From NCBI GenBank assembly GCA_903813345.2, contig CAIIXF020000001.1:30929915-30993914 (forward strand): a stretch of DNA of 64,000 bases, written 5' to 3'. Source of the DNA: Owenia fusiformis. Lineage: Eukaryota; Annelida; Polychaeta; Sabellida; Oweniidae. The notes under the pieces are model-generated. The model made no database searches, had not been told where the DNA came from, and worked only from the letters and a program-made list of their open reading frames with translations. Shown here piece by piece: positions 26,001-38,000 of the stretch (positions are counted from its first letter, which is position 1; every line of letters starts with the position of its first letter). Made by a program: the position numbers and the translations under genes.

Positions 26001-29000
26001 TCTTCTGGTATGAGAATGGTCGTTGTAGATTCTGATACGTTGATACATGTGACTTCCTAGCTAACCCTTTAATATCCATATTTTACTGATGTATCAATCC
26101 ATCAAATTAAATAGTAGCCAATATTTCAAAATTTGCCCAATTTGCCAAATTAAAGCAGTACAGTAAGTCTAGTCAACTATCTAAGGTTGAATCTCATTTT
26201 TATTTTCTAGTATCATGCATTCTAAGACTGATGTATTGACTAGAAATTGGGCCAAAGATAAGAGTAAGATGTTAAAAATATTAACTGAATCCGAACATTT
26301 TATGTGATGTATCTCTATGAGTAAAAGTGTGAGTCGTGTTATTTTGGTCATTTATGACCCCAACTACAGTATGGCATTTGTCCTTGATTTGACGTATGGC
26401 GATTGGTCCTGTATTTGCACTATGACATTGATCCTATATTTCATTTACTTTGAATTAAGGTATGGCATTGGTCCCATATTTGGACATTTGGTATGGCATT
26501 GGTCCTACATTTTGACATTTGGTATGGCATTGGTCCCATAATTGGGCATTTGGTATGGCATTGGTCCTATATTTGGACATTTGGTATGGCATTGGTCCTA
26601 TATTTGGACATTTGGTATGGCCTTTGGGCGTTATTTTGGTTGGTATGGGAACATATTGAAATTTGACAGATTGGTATGGGAACATATTGATATTTGAGGC
26701 TTCAGCCTAGGACCCCCGTCGAGTTTTATATACAGTGAACCCCCCGGGATTGTTCCTATGTATTATTGTTTGCTATCAAGACAAAGCAAATATTCTGTGT
26801 ATTATCAAGGCATGGTAGAGGCTAGAATGCCAGAATGAAATTGTATATGTTTATTTTAGATGAAGGAGGAGTGTTCAAGTCAATGCATGTTAGAGACAGG
26901 GATAAATAATATGAAATTGTATATGTTTATTTTAGATGAAGGAGGAGTGTTCAAGGCAAGGCATGTTAGAGACAGGGATAAATAATATGAAATTGTATAT
27001 GTTTATTTTAGATGAAGGAGGAGTGTTCAAGTCTAGGCATGTTAGAGACAGGGATAAATAATATGAAATTGTATATGTTTGTTTTAGATGAAGTAGGAGT
27101 GTTCAAGTCTCGGCATGTTAGAGACAGGGATAAATAATATGAAATTGTATGTGTTTATTGTAGATGAAGGAGGAGTGTTCAAGTCAATGCATGTTAGAGA
27201 CAGGGATAAATGATATGAAATTGAAAATGTTTATTGTAGATGAAGGAGGAGTGTTCAAGGCAAGGCATGTTAGAGACAGGGATAAATGATATGAAATTGT
27301 ATATGTTTATTTTAGATGAAGGAGGAGTGTTCAAGGCAAGGCATGTTAGAGACAGGGATAAATGATATGAAATTGTATATGTTTATTTTAGATGAAGGAG
27401 GAGTGTTCAAGGCAAGGCATGTTAGAGACAGGGATAAATATATGAAATTGTATATGTTTATTGTAGATGAAGGTGGAGTGTTCAAGGCAAGGCATGTTAG
27501 AGACAGGGATGCCAGGGAAATAGAAGAGTCAAAGGACACAAGAGTAGATCTACCCATAGACCAGGTTGAGGCAGAGGAGATCAAGGTTTGTTTCAATAAT
27601 CTTTCTGGCTTTTTTAAAATCATTTTTTGATTTATTTTTGTCTCTAGAGTATACAGATTTTGAATTCTGAAAATACCAAATGTCTTCTTATTTCAGGATG
27701 AAGAGATAGAAGATACTTCAAAGTCTATCTCCAGTGATAAAGAACTTAAGAAGAATCCATCAGATGAGGTAAGACCAAGATAATCTTATGAGTTTTTATA
27801 GGAGTTGGAAGATTTGATAAATAGTTATGTTTGTAACTTTGTATGTCACTAAGGTGTCATATGGCATGGCAGGGGCGTAGCCAGATTTCAGTCAGGTGGG
27901 GTGTGATTGCCAAAAATGTTTCAGTTTTCAGTCACACCCATCACACCCCCCCCTGGCTACGCCTATGCATGGTATACACTATACATGGTAGATCTATATG
28001 AATACGTTCTAGTTGTATATGCATGTTCTATTGTAGAAGGACAAAGATCTGGCAGCTATTAAGATACAGTCTGGCTATAGGGGCCATAAGGCTAGAAAAC
28101 AATACAAAGCAAGAAAAGTCGAAAAGGTAGCCAATCAATAGCCTTAGATGTGGATTTTCAGGAATATGTAATGTCTGTACATGTATTATGTTACCAGTTA
28201 CCCATGATATTTATTGATTTCTTTGTCTTTTCTCCTACCTATTATGATAGTTGAGCTGATAGATATCAATTAAAATGACCATTCGTAGAATAAGAATTGA
28301 TGTAATCCATTGATCCTATGATACCTGTAAATGGAATAATTTATTTAGCATACGTGTATTTAGATATTTCTTCTGTTATTTTCTTTCAGTTTAGTTATTT
28401 TGTGACTTTTGCCTTCTGATTTAGTTCAAATATTGCTTGGTACCTGATTTGTCCAAAATATTGAGCAGAGATTGAGCTAGAGTGATCAATTCCAGGTTCA
28501 AAGAATGACAATCATTTAAGTTACTTAACTTGACAACTCCTTTACACCTTCTGATCATTCATGTGCTATTTGAAAGCATTGTGTCACGAATAACACAGTA
28601 GAGAAATTTTGAACTGAGAAATCTGTTATGAATAGTCATTAGATGGACCAGTTGCAGTTATGTTTTCCTTTATCTACTGAAAATATCAGCTAGTTTGTAT
28701 CAAATGTAATCTGGAAATGGCCCTTAGCTCAAGCTCTGCCAGGGTCTTAATGCGGGACTAAACTACACTAAAGCATGGCTTATTTTGGTTGATTCTCTTT
28801 CATTTAGCATGTTAAAAAGGAGCGTGATACACCCCCAGTTAGAAGTAGTAACCCTGTACCTCCTGTCAAACCTACTGCCAAACAACACGATCAACCAAAG
28901 GTAGATTAAGTGTGCTGTATATATTCAAAGATGTCCCAGATGTTTTTTCTATTAAAATAAACCCAAAATAAAACTTATCGAGTGTAGATAAACAGCTAAG

Positions 29001-32000
29001 GCCATTATAGTAAATTCTGTAGTAAGTAATGTAGGCTTCGTGGAACTTGTTTTCAAGGCAGTTATCTTGGACCATGCTCATAGCTTCCAATGTTATCACA
29101 CTCAACCTCCATTATAGGTCACAATATACTGTATTTGTCTTCAATTTGGCGCTACTTAGTGTCGATTTTCTGTTTTTGGGCCTATTGGCTTCTATTTAAT
29201 TTGGCGGTTTTTCAAGTGTCCAAGACATCCTCCCATCCAACCCAATTCAAGATACTCATTGTTAGTGTTGTTGATGAACATTTTCTTCAATATTTCTTGT
29301 TGTTTATATAAATTTCTTCAATATTTTTTGTTGTGTCTATATATTTAAACAGCCCAGCCATCTTGGTATCTTTCTTATAATAAGCATTGCACAGAATGAA
29401 AAACATGTCATATTCCCGGGGATTTTGGCGACTATTTAATTTGTTGATTTTTTTGATTCACCAAAACTCAATTTAAAAACGCTACCCAAATTAAAGACAA
29501 ATACAGTATGTAAGTAAAGTATACAATAAGTACAAATTAACACCTTGGTCTTATCAACATTTCTATCATTTTGTATCATTATCATCAATTGTTTCTTACC
29601 TTGTTTTATATACAGACTCATGAAATTTTTCTATTAGTGAACACTAAATAAGTGCATAGGTTATACAATTCTGGTTGGAAGATTGGATGGATGCCCATCA
29701 CTTAAAAACAAATTATTTACAGATTGGACAGAAAAAGTATGCAGTCTTACCACCTACAGTACAAGTATTTTCAAAGCTCACACCATGCCATGCCGTCGAG
29801 ATGCCGGCTGCTCTACGCGTGCATCGCGACCGCTGCACGCCCGCTCTTCGTCTGTGCGCCGAGCGCTCTTCGTGCTCACAGCGACAGCGATTCTACTGCT
29901 TAGCTAGCGCTTAGCATGCGCTATACGACCGATGTAGTTATCAGATAGTAATTTATACATGTATGCACTGTACATATGCTTAGCGGTAGAATTCACAGTG
30001 AGCACGAAATGAAAGCAGATTGTTTAGATTGTAATTGAACTGGATGTTTTTATATCCATTATACTGTATGCGGTCGTAATTAATCATTGGTTCACTAATA
30101 TGCTCGATACTTTAAATGAATAAATTGGTAGTAAGTTTATCAGTTGAAAAATCCATAATACACACCAAGAACATGTAACTGAATTCAAATTGTATATAAT
30201 CCACGGTGTTTTCTTTTTTGGTAACACTCCGATAGGCATCGCCATCGGGATAGTTCTGCCGATCGGCTAAGTCATCGGGACGGCATTTCCGTCGGCACAG
30301 TGTAAATCAATGCATTGTGCAACTTACCTGTACATCGAAGGATCCAAGAAAACATCGATGAACTCATAATAATATTTCTTGAGAGTTAGATTATGTTTTG
30401 AGCGGGTAAAAATTGTGTCCACTATTAAGTTATATTCTTGAAACAATTCAATAAATAAGTATACTTAGAACTAGTTTTTTTCAATAAAAACTACTATTGC
30501 CGTTTTAAAAATGTAGAAATCCTTTTATAGAGCATTCTTTACCATAATTTATAAAATAATCTTTCAGACGGGCAAATCACAATGAGGACAAATGATAAGT
30601 CTGTCATTATGTCTGTACGCACACGTAGATTGTACGTTGAAGTTGGACCGTCGATGATTTTTATTCCGACATTCAAAGACAAATATATTTGAAATACTTT
30701 CAGGATTGTTATTCATTTGTTGTAATACAGATTGACTGATAGACCATTTAATTGTAATGGGTTGTGCTTGGGATTCACAGAATTATTCTATGATAATCTG
30801 AGGATATATCAAAATTAATTTTAAATGCGGATGTTTACATAAAAGATCTTGTTTCCATTTCGTAAAAACAAAAATATTGAAGTACGATAATAGATCGGAT
30901 ATTAGCGTACCTCTGTGGAAAAGAATCAAAAGATACTCCAGTATGATGATTTGTCATTTTAGAAATTCGTCAATTTGACTAAACTATCCCCCGGAACTAG
31001 CCTTTCAGGTTAAGCAAATGCGACAGATACATGTATCTAAAGAAAGTTACATTTTATTCTTGATTTCAGGGAATAATTGTAATGATAAACATAAATTGCA
31101 ATTATTATTGTTTTGCTATTCCAATCATATTTTGCGTTTTATCAACTTTTCGAAAAGCTATACGCATATGATACTACAACTACTTCTGACAGTGGTTTAT
31201 CGTAACTTTTTGCAAATATGGATGTTTATACTGCTTGTATCTTATTCTAGGGAGTTTTATATAGACAGGACTTCCTCTTCACAATGTAATTATATATTTT
31301 CTGTTTTGTAGGTTCCCATGGGTAAGATACCAACAAGAACAATACGGCCCATCCTAAAGGGCACAGACCCGTCAGTGGCGTTCTTCAAGTTATAGCCCAT
31401 GGAGATATAGTTTGTGAGTCTTGCCTACACAGCTGCTCGATACAAGTGCAAAATACACATAATAACCCTAATATAATATAGATAAATGTTTGGCATGCAT
31501 TGTGTTTCTGTTTCATTGTTAAATTATTTGATAACTTATAATAAGCAGATAAGTTAGTTGCTTTTCAGGTATTACGCGGCGATGTAGGACTGAAAACCCG
31601 GGACTGAAAACCAGCGTCACACATGTACATTTTCTCGGATATTCCTCCATAAGCAGATATACATGTTTGCATGTTTTAATTTTGATTTGATTTGTTTTTT
31701 TTGAATTACACGAATTAGATAAAGTCTTTCAAATGTTACCAGTCTTTGGTGGTGAGATTTCATGTAGGAATTAGAATTAGAATAAGATTTATTACGACTG
31801 TACGATCTGTTTTGTTTGCATCGTTCATTGTCAGGCCCGTAGCCAGGATTTGCCAAGGGGGGGGGGGGGGGGTTCAATTTTCAAAAATTTCCAGGGGGTT
31901 CACATTTGACAATTTTGGCCCAAATTAGGCTAAAATCACTAGAGAAGTGCTCAAAATGGTCAAAAACTGCATGATTTTGAAAGAATTTTTGGCCGGGGGG

Positions 32001-35000
32001 GGGGGGGTGGTTCGCCCGAACCATGCGAACCCCCCCCCCCCCTGGCTACGGGCCTGATTGTATAACGTTGATAAAACACAAGGTCAGCATTGGAATTACA
32101 GAATTGTGCGATTCCCTACCTCCCATTCATAGATTTAGTCTCATGGCCATGGTATTCAAAATTATATTTGTTCTGTCATTCTGATTCCCGTGTCGGGACA
32201 TTCTGATCTATCGGAGTCTCACTTTATCTAACCCTTTGGTATTCCAAAGGATAAAACTTGCTGTGGATCACACAATGGTGTCGGGAGATTAAACCAGTGA
32301 ATGTTCCGATCGTCGCAACATTCGATACACCGAGAGATTTCACGGATTCATACATGCATACTGTACATGTATATTCAGCACAGTATGCATGTACATTCCA
32401 TATATCCTTCCAATAATAAGTGCTGCATGTATAAACCTGTGAAACCTCTCGGTCCATAGGATGTTGTGACGATCGGAACATTTAACTGGTTAAATCTCCC
32501 GATACTGGAAATAAGAATGACAGGGGAAATCTGGGAAATCTGAAAGAGTCCATGCCTCCTGAGCCTTATGTGACTGGCAAATAAAATCAGCACGGAAAGT
32601 GCATCCTTGAATTCCGAGGTTGGGTAGTAAACTGTCACCTTTAATTCAGATAGAATTATCTATCATATCTGTTTTCCTGTTAAGAATCACGATTCCGGAT
32701 AACGAATGAGGGGAATTTTCATACTTTATCATTCCGTTCTTAATATATTGTATAATATATTTGTATTCTGTTTTACGGGTTCCCATTGAAATTGGTTACA
32801 ACACAGGCAATATATCGCAGGTTAAATGAGTGTTCAACAATTAAACATGGCGGTCTTCATTTTATAGTTCATGAAAATTGCCTCAAGTACAATGTCAAAA
32901 TCTCAAGATGATTTCTTCCGACCTATGTTTACTGACGAGAGAGGGGTACGCAGTTGCTTGAAGCAAGCATAAACTATGAAAAATCCATAGTCCGATAATT
33001 AATTAATTGGCACGAATCTGTTAATTGTTTTTGTTATTGTTACTTGATTAGACGGATTTTCAGATATTATCTGCATTGAGATGGCTGACATTGGTTTTAT
33101 CTCTGTGTTTTATCTATAATAATTTTTAACAGAGTTAGGACTAGCCTACAAGGAATTCCATATAGCCTATAATTGATTTTAATTTAATAAATAGAAATGG
33201 TAACGCTCCCGAAGAGTGCATGTGTGCCTGGCAGGATCGCCAATAGAATTGCATGCTTTGTTTTGTTTTGATAGTTAGTTTAGAACCTTACCACGTGAAG
33301 TATTCAATCCATTACCCTTTGCATTCGTTCGACTTCACTTCTTAAAAGAGAGCTCCGTCTTAGTTTAACTAGACTCTGCACGCAGGGTATCAATCCATAC
33401 GCAAACGTGCGTGTACTTGAAGTCTCTGGTAACATTAATTTTTAGGGTTTCGAAGCCATTTCCACCTCCTCCTGTATTCTTTCTATGGGAGAGGTTTTTC
33501 AAAAATAATTATAAACTTTTGAGACCTTTGGGGATATCAAGTCGCATATCAAGTCACATATCCTTATATATTTTGTTTTTTTTCCTGAAGGATTGGAAAA
33601 TAAAAATTCAAACATAGAGAGGCAAAGACGTGATAGTGTGGGAAGTTTTAATATTTAATTTATGCTTTTCTTTCATTCAAATGGCAACCCTCGAATATAA
33701 TTGCAATTGACTTCCATTGCATTTGAAGGGGGAGGGGGTTCAATCATCGCCTTTCTCCAAAGTTTATTTAAAATCGTGCAGTTTTTCATGATTCTGAGCT
33801 CTTTTAACTTAAGTGATGACCAATGTTGTTTAATGTGGACCCCCTGCCCCCATCACTGGAAAATGGCTACGGGCCTGAAAGGGCAAATATTGTCATTGAT
33901 TTCTCGAAAGCTCATAATACACCCAATCAACAAGGTGGGTTTGAAGGTGAAAACCTAGACGATCTCTGTAATCAAAGGCTGAGACGATATTTTCTATAAT
34001 CAGAGTCCTAGACGACTTCTGCTGTAATCAAGAGTCCTGGGTGATCTTTAGACTTTCTCATAATTAAAGTAGCCAAACATCCGCTGAACAGGGAAATTGA
34101 TGGATTAATGAATAATCTTTTGTTTGTTATTTTAATTACACTTATTGTTTTGACAAATATAATATTATTTTTGACAATATATAATATTTAATATATTTAG
34201 TATTATTGAGAATGTAAGCTGGACAGTCATATAATAAAACAAATATTTCGTTTTATCTCAGGCCCTTAGTCAGGATTTGCCAGGGAGGATTCGTGGTATA
34301 CCAGTACATGTAGTATCACTTTTGAAAGATGTACAGGTATAATTCACCATGATAGAGTGCAATATTTGCTAAATAATCAAAAGAAATAGACATCTGCAGC
34401 GGCAGCAGTGCAACATTTTCATATCAAAATTAATAAAAAGAGCATGCTATAAACTGTAACTCTATATAAGCTTATATTATGTAACATGCAAAAACAATAA
34501 ATCTATTTCAATACTGCTAATATAGAGCTTTTTGTCTTCGAAATTGTCACGATCGCCGCCACCTGTAATAAAACAATAGAGAGGTTAAGCTACACGTTCT
34601 TTAGGTGAACGCGTAAAACTTATTTTTCCCTGGGGCACAGGCCCGTAGCGAAGGGGGTTCGATGGGTTCGGGCGACCCCCCTGGCCAAACATTTTCTCAA
34701 AATGTTGCTGTTTTCTGAGCATTTTTAAGTGATTTTGGCCATTTTTGGACCAAAATTGTCACAAGTGAACCCCTCCTGGAATTTATCAAAAAGTGACCCC
34801 CCCCCATTGGCAAATCCTGGCTACGGGTCTGGGGTATATCTCTCAAAGTTGTCTTTAAATTTGACTAGTTTAGTATAAAGATCAGGTTTTGCTAAATGTA
34901 TGTAGCTGAATCTCTCTTAATACATATCTGAAAGATAACGCAAACCCTTAATTATTAACTTTCAAATATAAACAATGAAACAAGTAACTGAAAATTAACA

Positions 35001-38000
35001 TGAACGCCAAGTAACCCACTGACTCTTGGGATTCGAAAGTCAGTTGTGGTTGCAAATGGTCGAATGCATTCATTGAATTAATGATTATAACTAAATATTT
35101 TTCAGAACTGCGTCGAATTCCACAATGCATTTACTCCTGTCTGTAGTGAAGGCTTGCACCAACCCCTTCGGCCTCGCCTCTCTTCCTGCTATCCCTCTCG
35201 TAGCATCCCACTATCCTGAAATGAAATGAATTAAACAGACGAATTTCATGTACATTGTATTAATTGATGCATCATAATTATTCAATCGTATGATGAATTA
35301 AATATTATTTACAATTATTTTGAATACCAAACAAAACCCTTTTATGTCATTCTGTTACTCTTGGTATCTTTCTTTTTCACCTGAAACATGCTGAGCAGAC
35401 ATGAGATGCCATGGTTTATCATGATGCTTTTATATAGGCTATTAATTATAGTTCTCTTTGCAATATAAAACTGGTATGTTTATGCAAAACCCAATTGGAC
35501 TGATATAAAGGGGTATTGTTTCATTATGTGGACTTGAGAAAGGCCGACATACTCATTGCTTCCAGTTCCAACCTAACTTATAATAAGAAGTTATCAAGAT
35601 CCAAAAACACGATCGCTTCTTAAACAATACGCTTGTAAAATCCCGGCGATCAAATGCAATCAAACTTTCGCAATCAGGTGCCTAATTAGTCTTTTGATCT
35701 CCGAAGTTTTACTGGACTTTTCAATGAACTCGTGAGAAGCAAACGCAATCATCACAAACTCAAATAAATTTTAAATAGAGTAAAACCCAGGGAAAAAGAT
35801 CGCGTGGTTATTTGATTTTTTCATAGGAATTTGGCATATTTCAATTTTGAAATAGCAAAAGTCTGTCTCGGAAGAATTTACCAAGCATATAGATAGATAT
35901 TTGTACTTCCTTTGATCAGTGGCCGGTGTGACTGGAATTCGAATCTAATCTGTTTCATTTTTTATGTAAATTGAAAGGAATAAAGTTTTATTTTAAGTGT
36001 TTTAACAATATTAACGTTTGGCGTGCAGCGCAACTTCATACACAATCAAAGAACAGAATACAGGTATAAGAACATGCCTTTTATTTTCAAGCTCGAGCAA
36101 TATCCCCGTTATAAACCCAAAATACGGTCCTTGGCAGCAAACCTGTATGTGCCCGCTTTTCACTGTAACTAATAAAATAAATTAAGTACTGAATATAAAA
36201 TTCGATTCTGAATAAAAACTTTAAGAACGTGGTTTGCGTTATTCAATTATTTATTTAAACGAACGCTCTCGTCTTTTGAACTTTATAAAGAGTAAATCCG
36301 ATCTGAGATTTGAAATCGGGAATAAAAGATACATACATACATAATAACAAAAGATATACGTTCCCAAATAAAAAAAATAGGAGAAGAATCTAGATTACAA
36401 TCCAATAAACAATATCTGAGACTATCAGACAATATCAAGTTTAAAATCCGACAATACGCTCCGGCCGTGAAAGTTTCTGAATTTAATAACAACGTATATT
36501 TTAATGTGTAATTATATCCATTGATGTTGTAAACTATACTACGGCTTAAGCAGAATTTTCTACTTGGATAATTCCTGCCTCGATAGTGTAGGGATCGCTC
36601 ACATCAGGTAGGCCATCATAGGGGGGGGGGGGGGGGGTTCACATAAGTCAGAGAGTGTGTCAAAGGACACTCTTCTTGTCTCACTGACCTTGTAAAATTG
36701 TTCTATAGTTGCGTTCCAAATGCAGGTGTCTGAAAATATTTCATCTGATGGAGAAGTTGTTCTTGTTCTGGGAGTTTCATTTATTTCAAAATGGTTCAAG
36801 ATAAGGTCGAGTTTCCTGCTGTTCTCTTCTACGGTCTTCTGGAGTTGTATTTGCATATTATAGATTTCACTGGAATAGCGTACCCAGTGTTAAAGGCTGG
36901 CCATTAACCAAAACGCAATATGAGAACATCAATAATTTTTCATTTTCATACAACTGAAGGGATAATAAATGCTTTAATATAATATAAAGTAAGCGTATTT
37001 ATAAATGTATTTTAAGCGTAAAATCAAAGCACAACCAACCATTTACTAAAAAAAAGAAAAAATGTCAGACTTGGACTCGAACCCGGACCATCCACGTGAC
37101 AGGCGAGGATCTCCAAACCTCGACACCTCAACATCAGTTATTACCGTAAACAATTAAACAGTACCATATAATAAAAAACAACATATTAAAGGTGCAACAA
37201 TGAGTTCAAAGCGGCCATTCAATGATCATGGACCATTTATTAAAGTTTGGATTGCCCGCCCTATTTTCCCCATTTTTTAATTTTTGTATAATCTCTCATT
37301 AGGCCTATAGCTCAAAATATCACTAGGGACCAAGAGAAAACCCTAGAATTGTACGTGTCATGGAATAGGCTGTTCAGAATGTCAGCCGCTTGCCGTCGGA
37401 AGACTGCTTCGCTCACTGGAATAGCGTACCCAATGTTAATAATAGCCTAGTATCATTGCTAGAAACCGTGTGATTTTATTGGTCGATTCAGTACCATGTG
37501 ATCAAAAATACCATAACATATATTAAAGCTCTATTGGGATTTTAAAAGACGTATTGCCGGGCGTATTTTCCGCCCGGGAATTCTGACAACTGTACTGGAC
37601 GAAAACATCGGGAGACCGCTCCGCCCACTGTCTGAAGCCAATTTTTTGCTATAAATCAAGCCACGGGGATCTACACGACCTGTGATTTAAATACATGTTA
37701 GTAAAGTGATCATCAAAATGAATGTCCTTGCTTGCTTTTAAAAATAAGTTTTCATGCGTTATAGGCCTATACAAATTGAACGGGGTGAGTAATGTGTCTA
37801 AAGACATGATAATAATATGTTACTTCATTTTATTTCATATAATTACTCCAAATTTTCCCATCTCACTCTTCAGAGTTAATGAGTTCCTTTTAAAAAATAC
37901 GAATTCGTGAATTTGTTCCATCGTATGTATCACTCCCCCTTCCCCGTTTACGGCAACCGCATTCGTATGGTACGTGTACACGTACATTCGTATGGTACGT

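Noticed and set aside
26455-26685. Tyr/Gln/Pro-rich 76-aa minus-strand frame
   Set aside because: It is the translation of the ~31-bp satellite in the transposon core.
29675-29914. Overlapping 79- and 74-aa frames over the CpG islet, and an att gga cag start after ttacag as a possible DCDC2 exon
   Set aside because: No convincing donor with conserved phase. The frames owe their length to GC-rich sequence lacking stops.
37068-37140. Functional tRNA-Asp gene
   Set aside because: Anticodon loop and B box are present, but stems mispair and no acceptor stem forms, so it is listed only as a relic.
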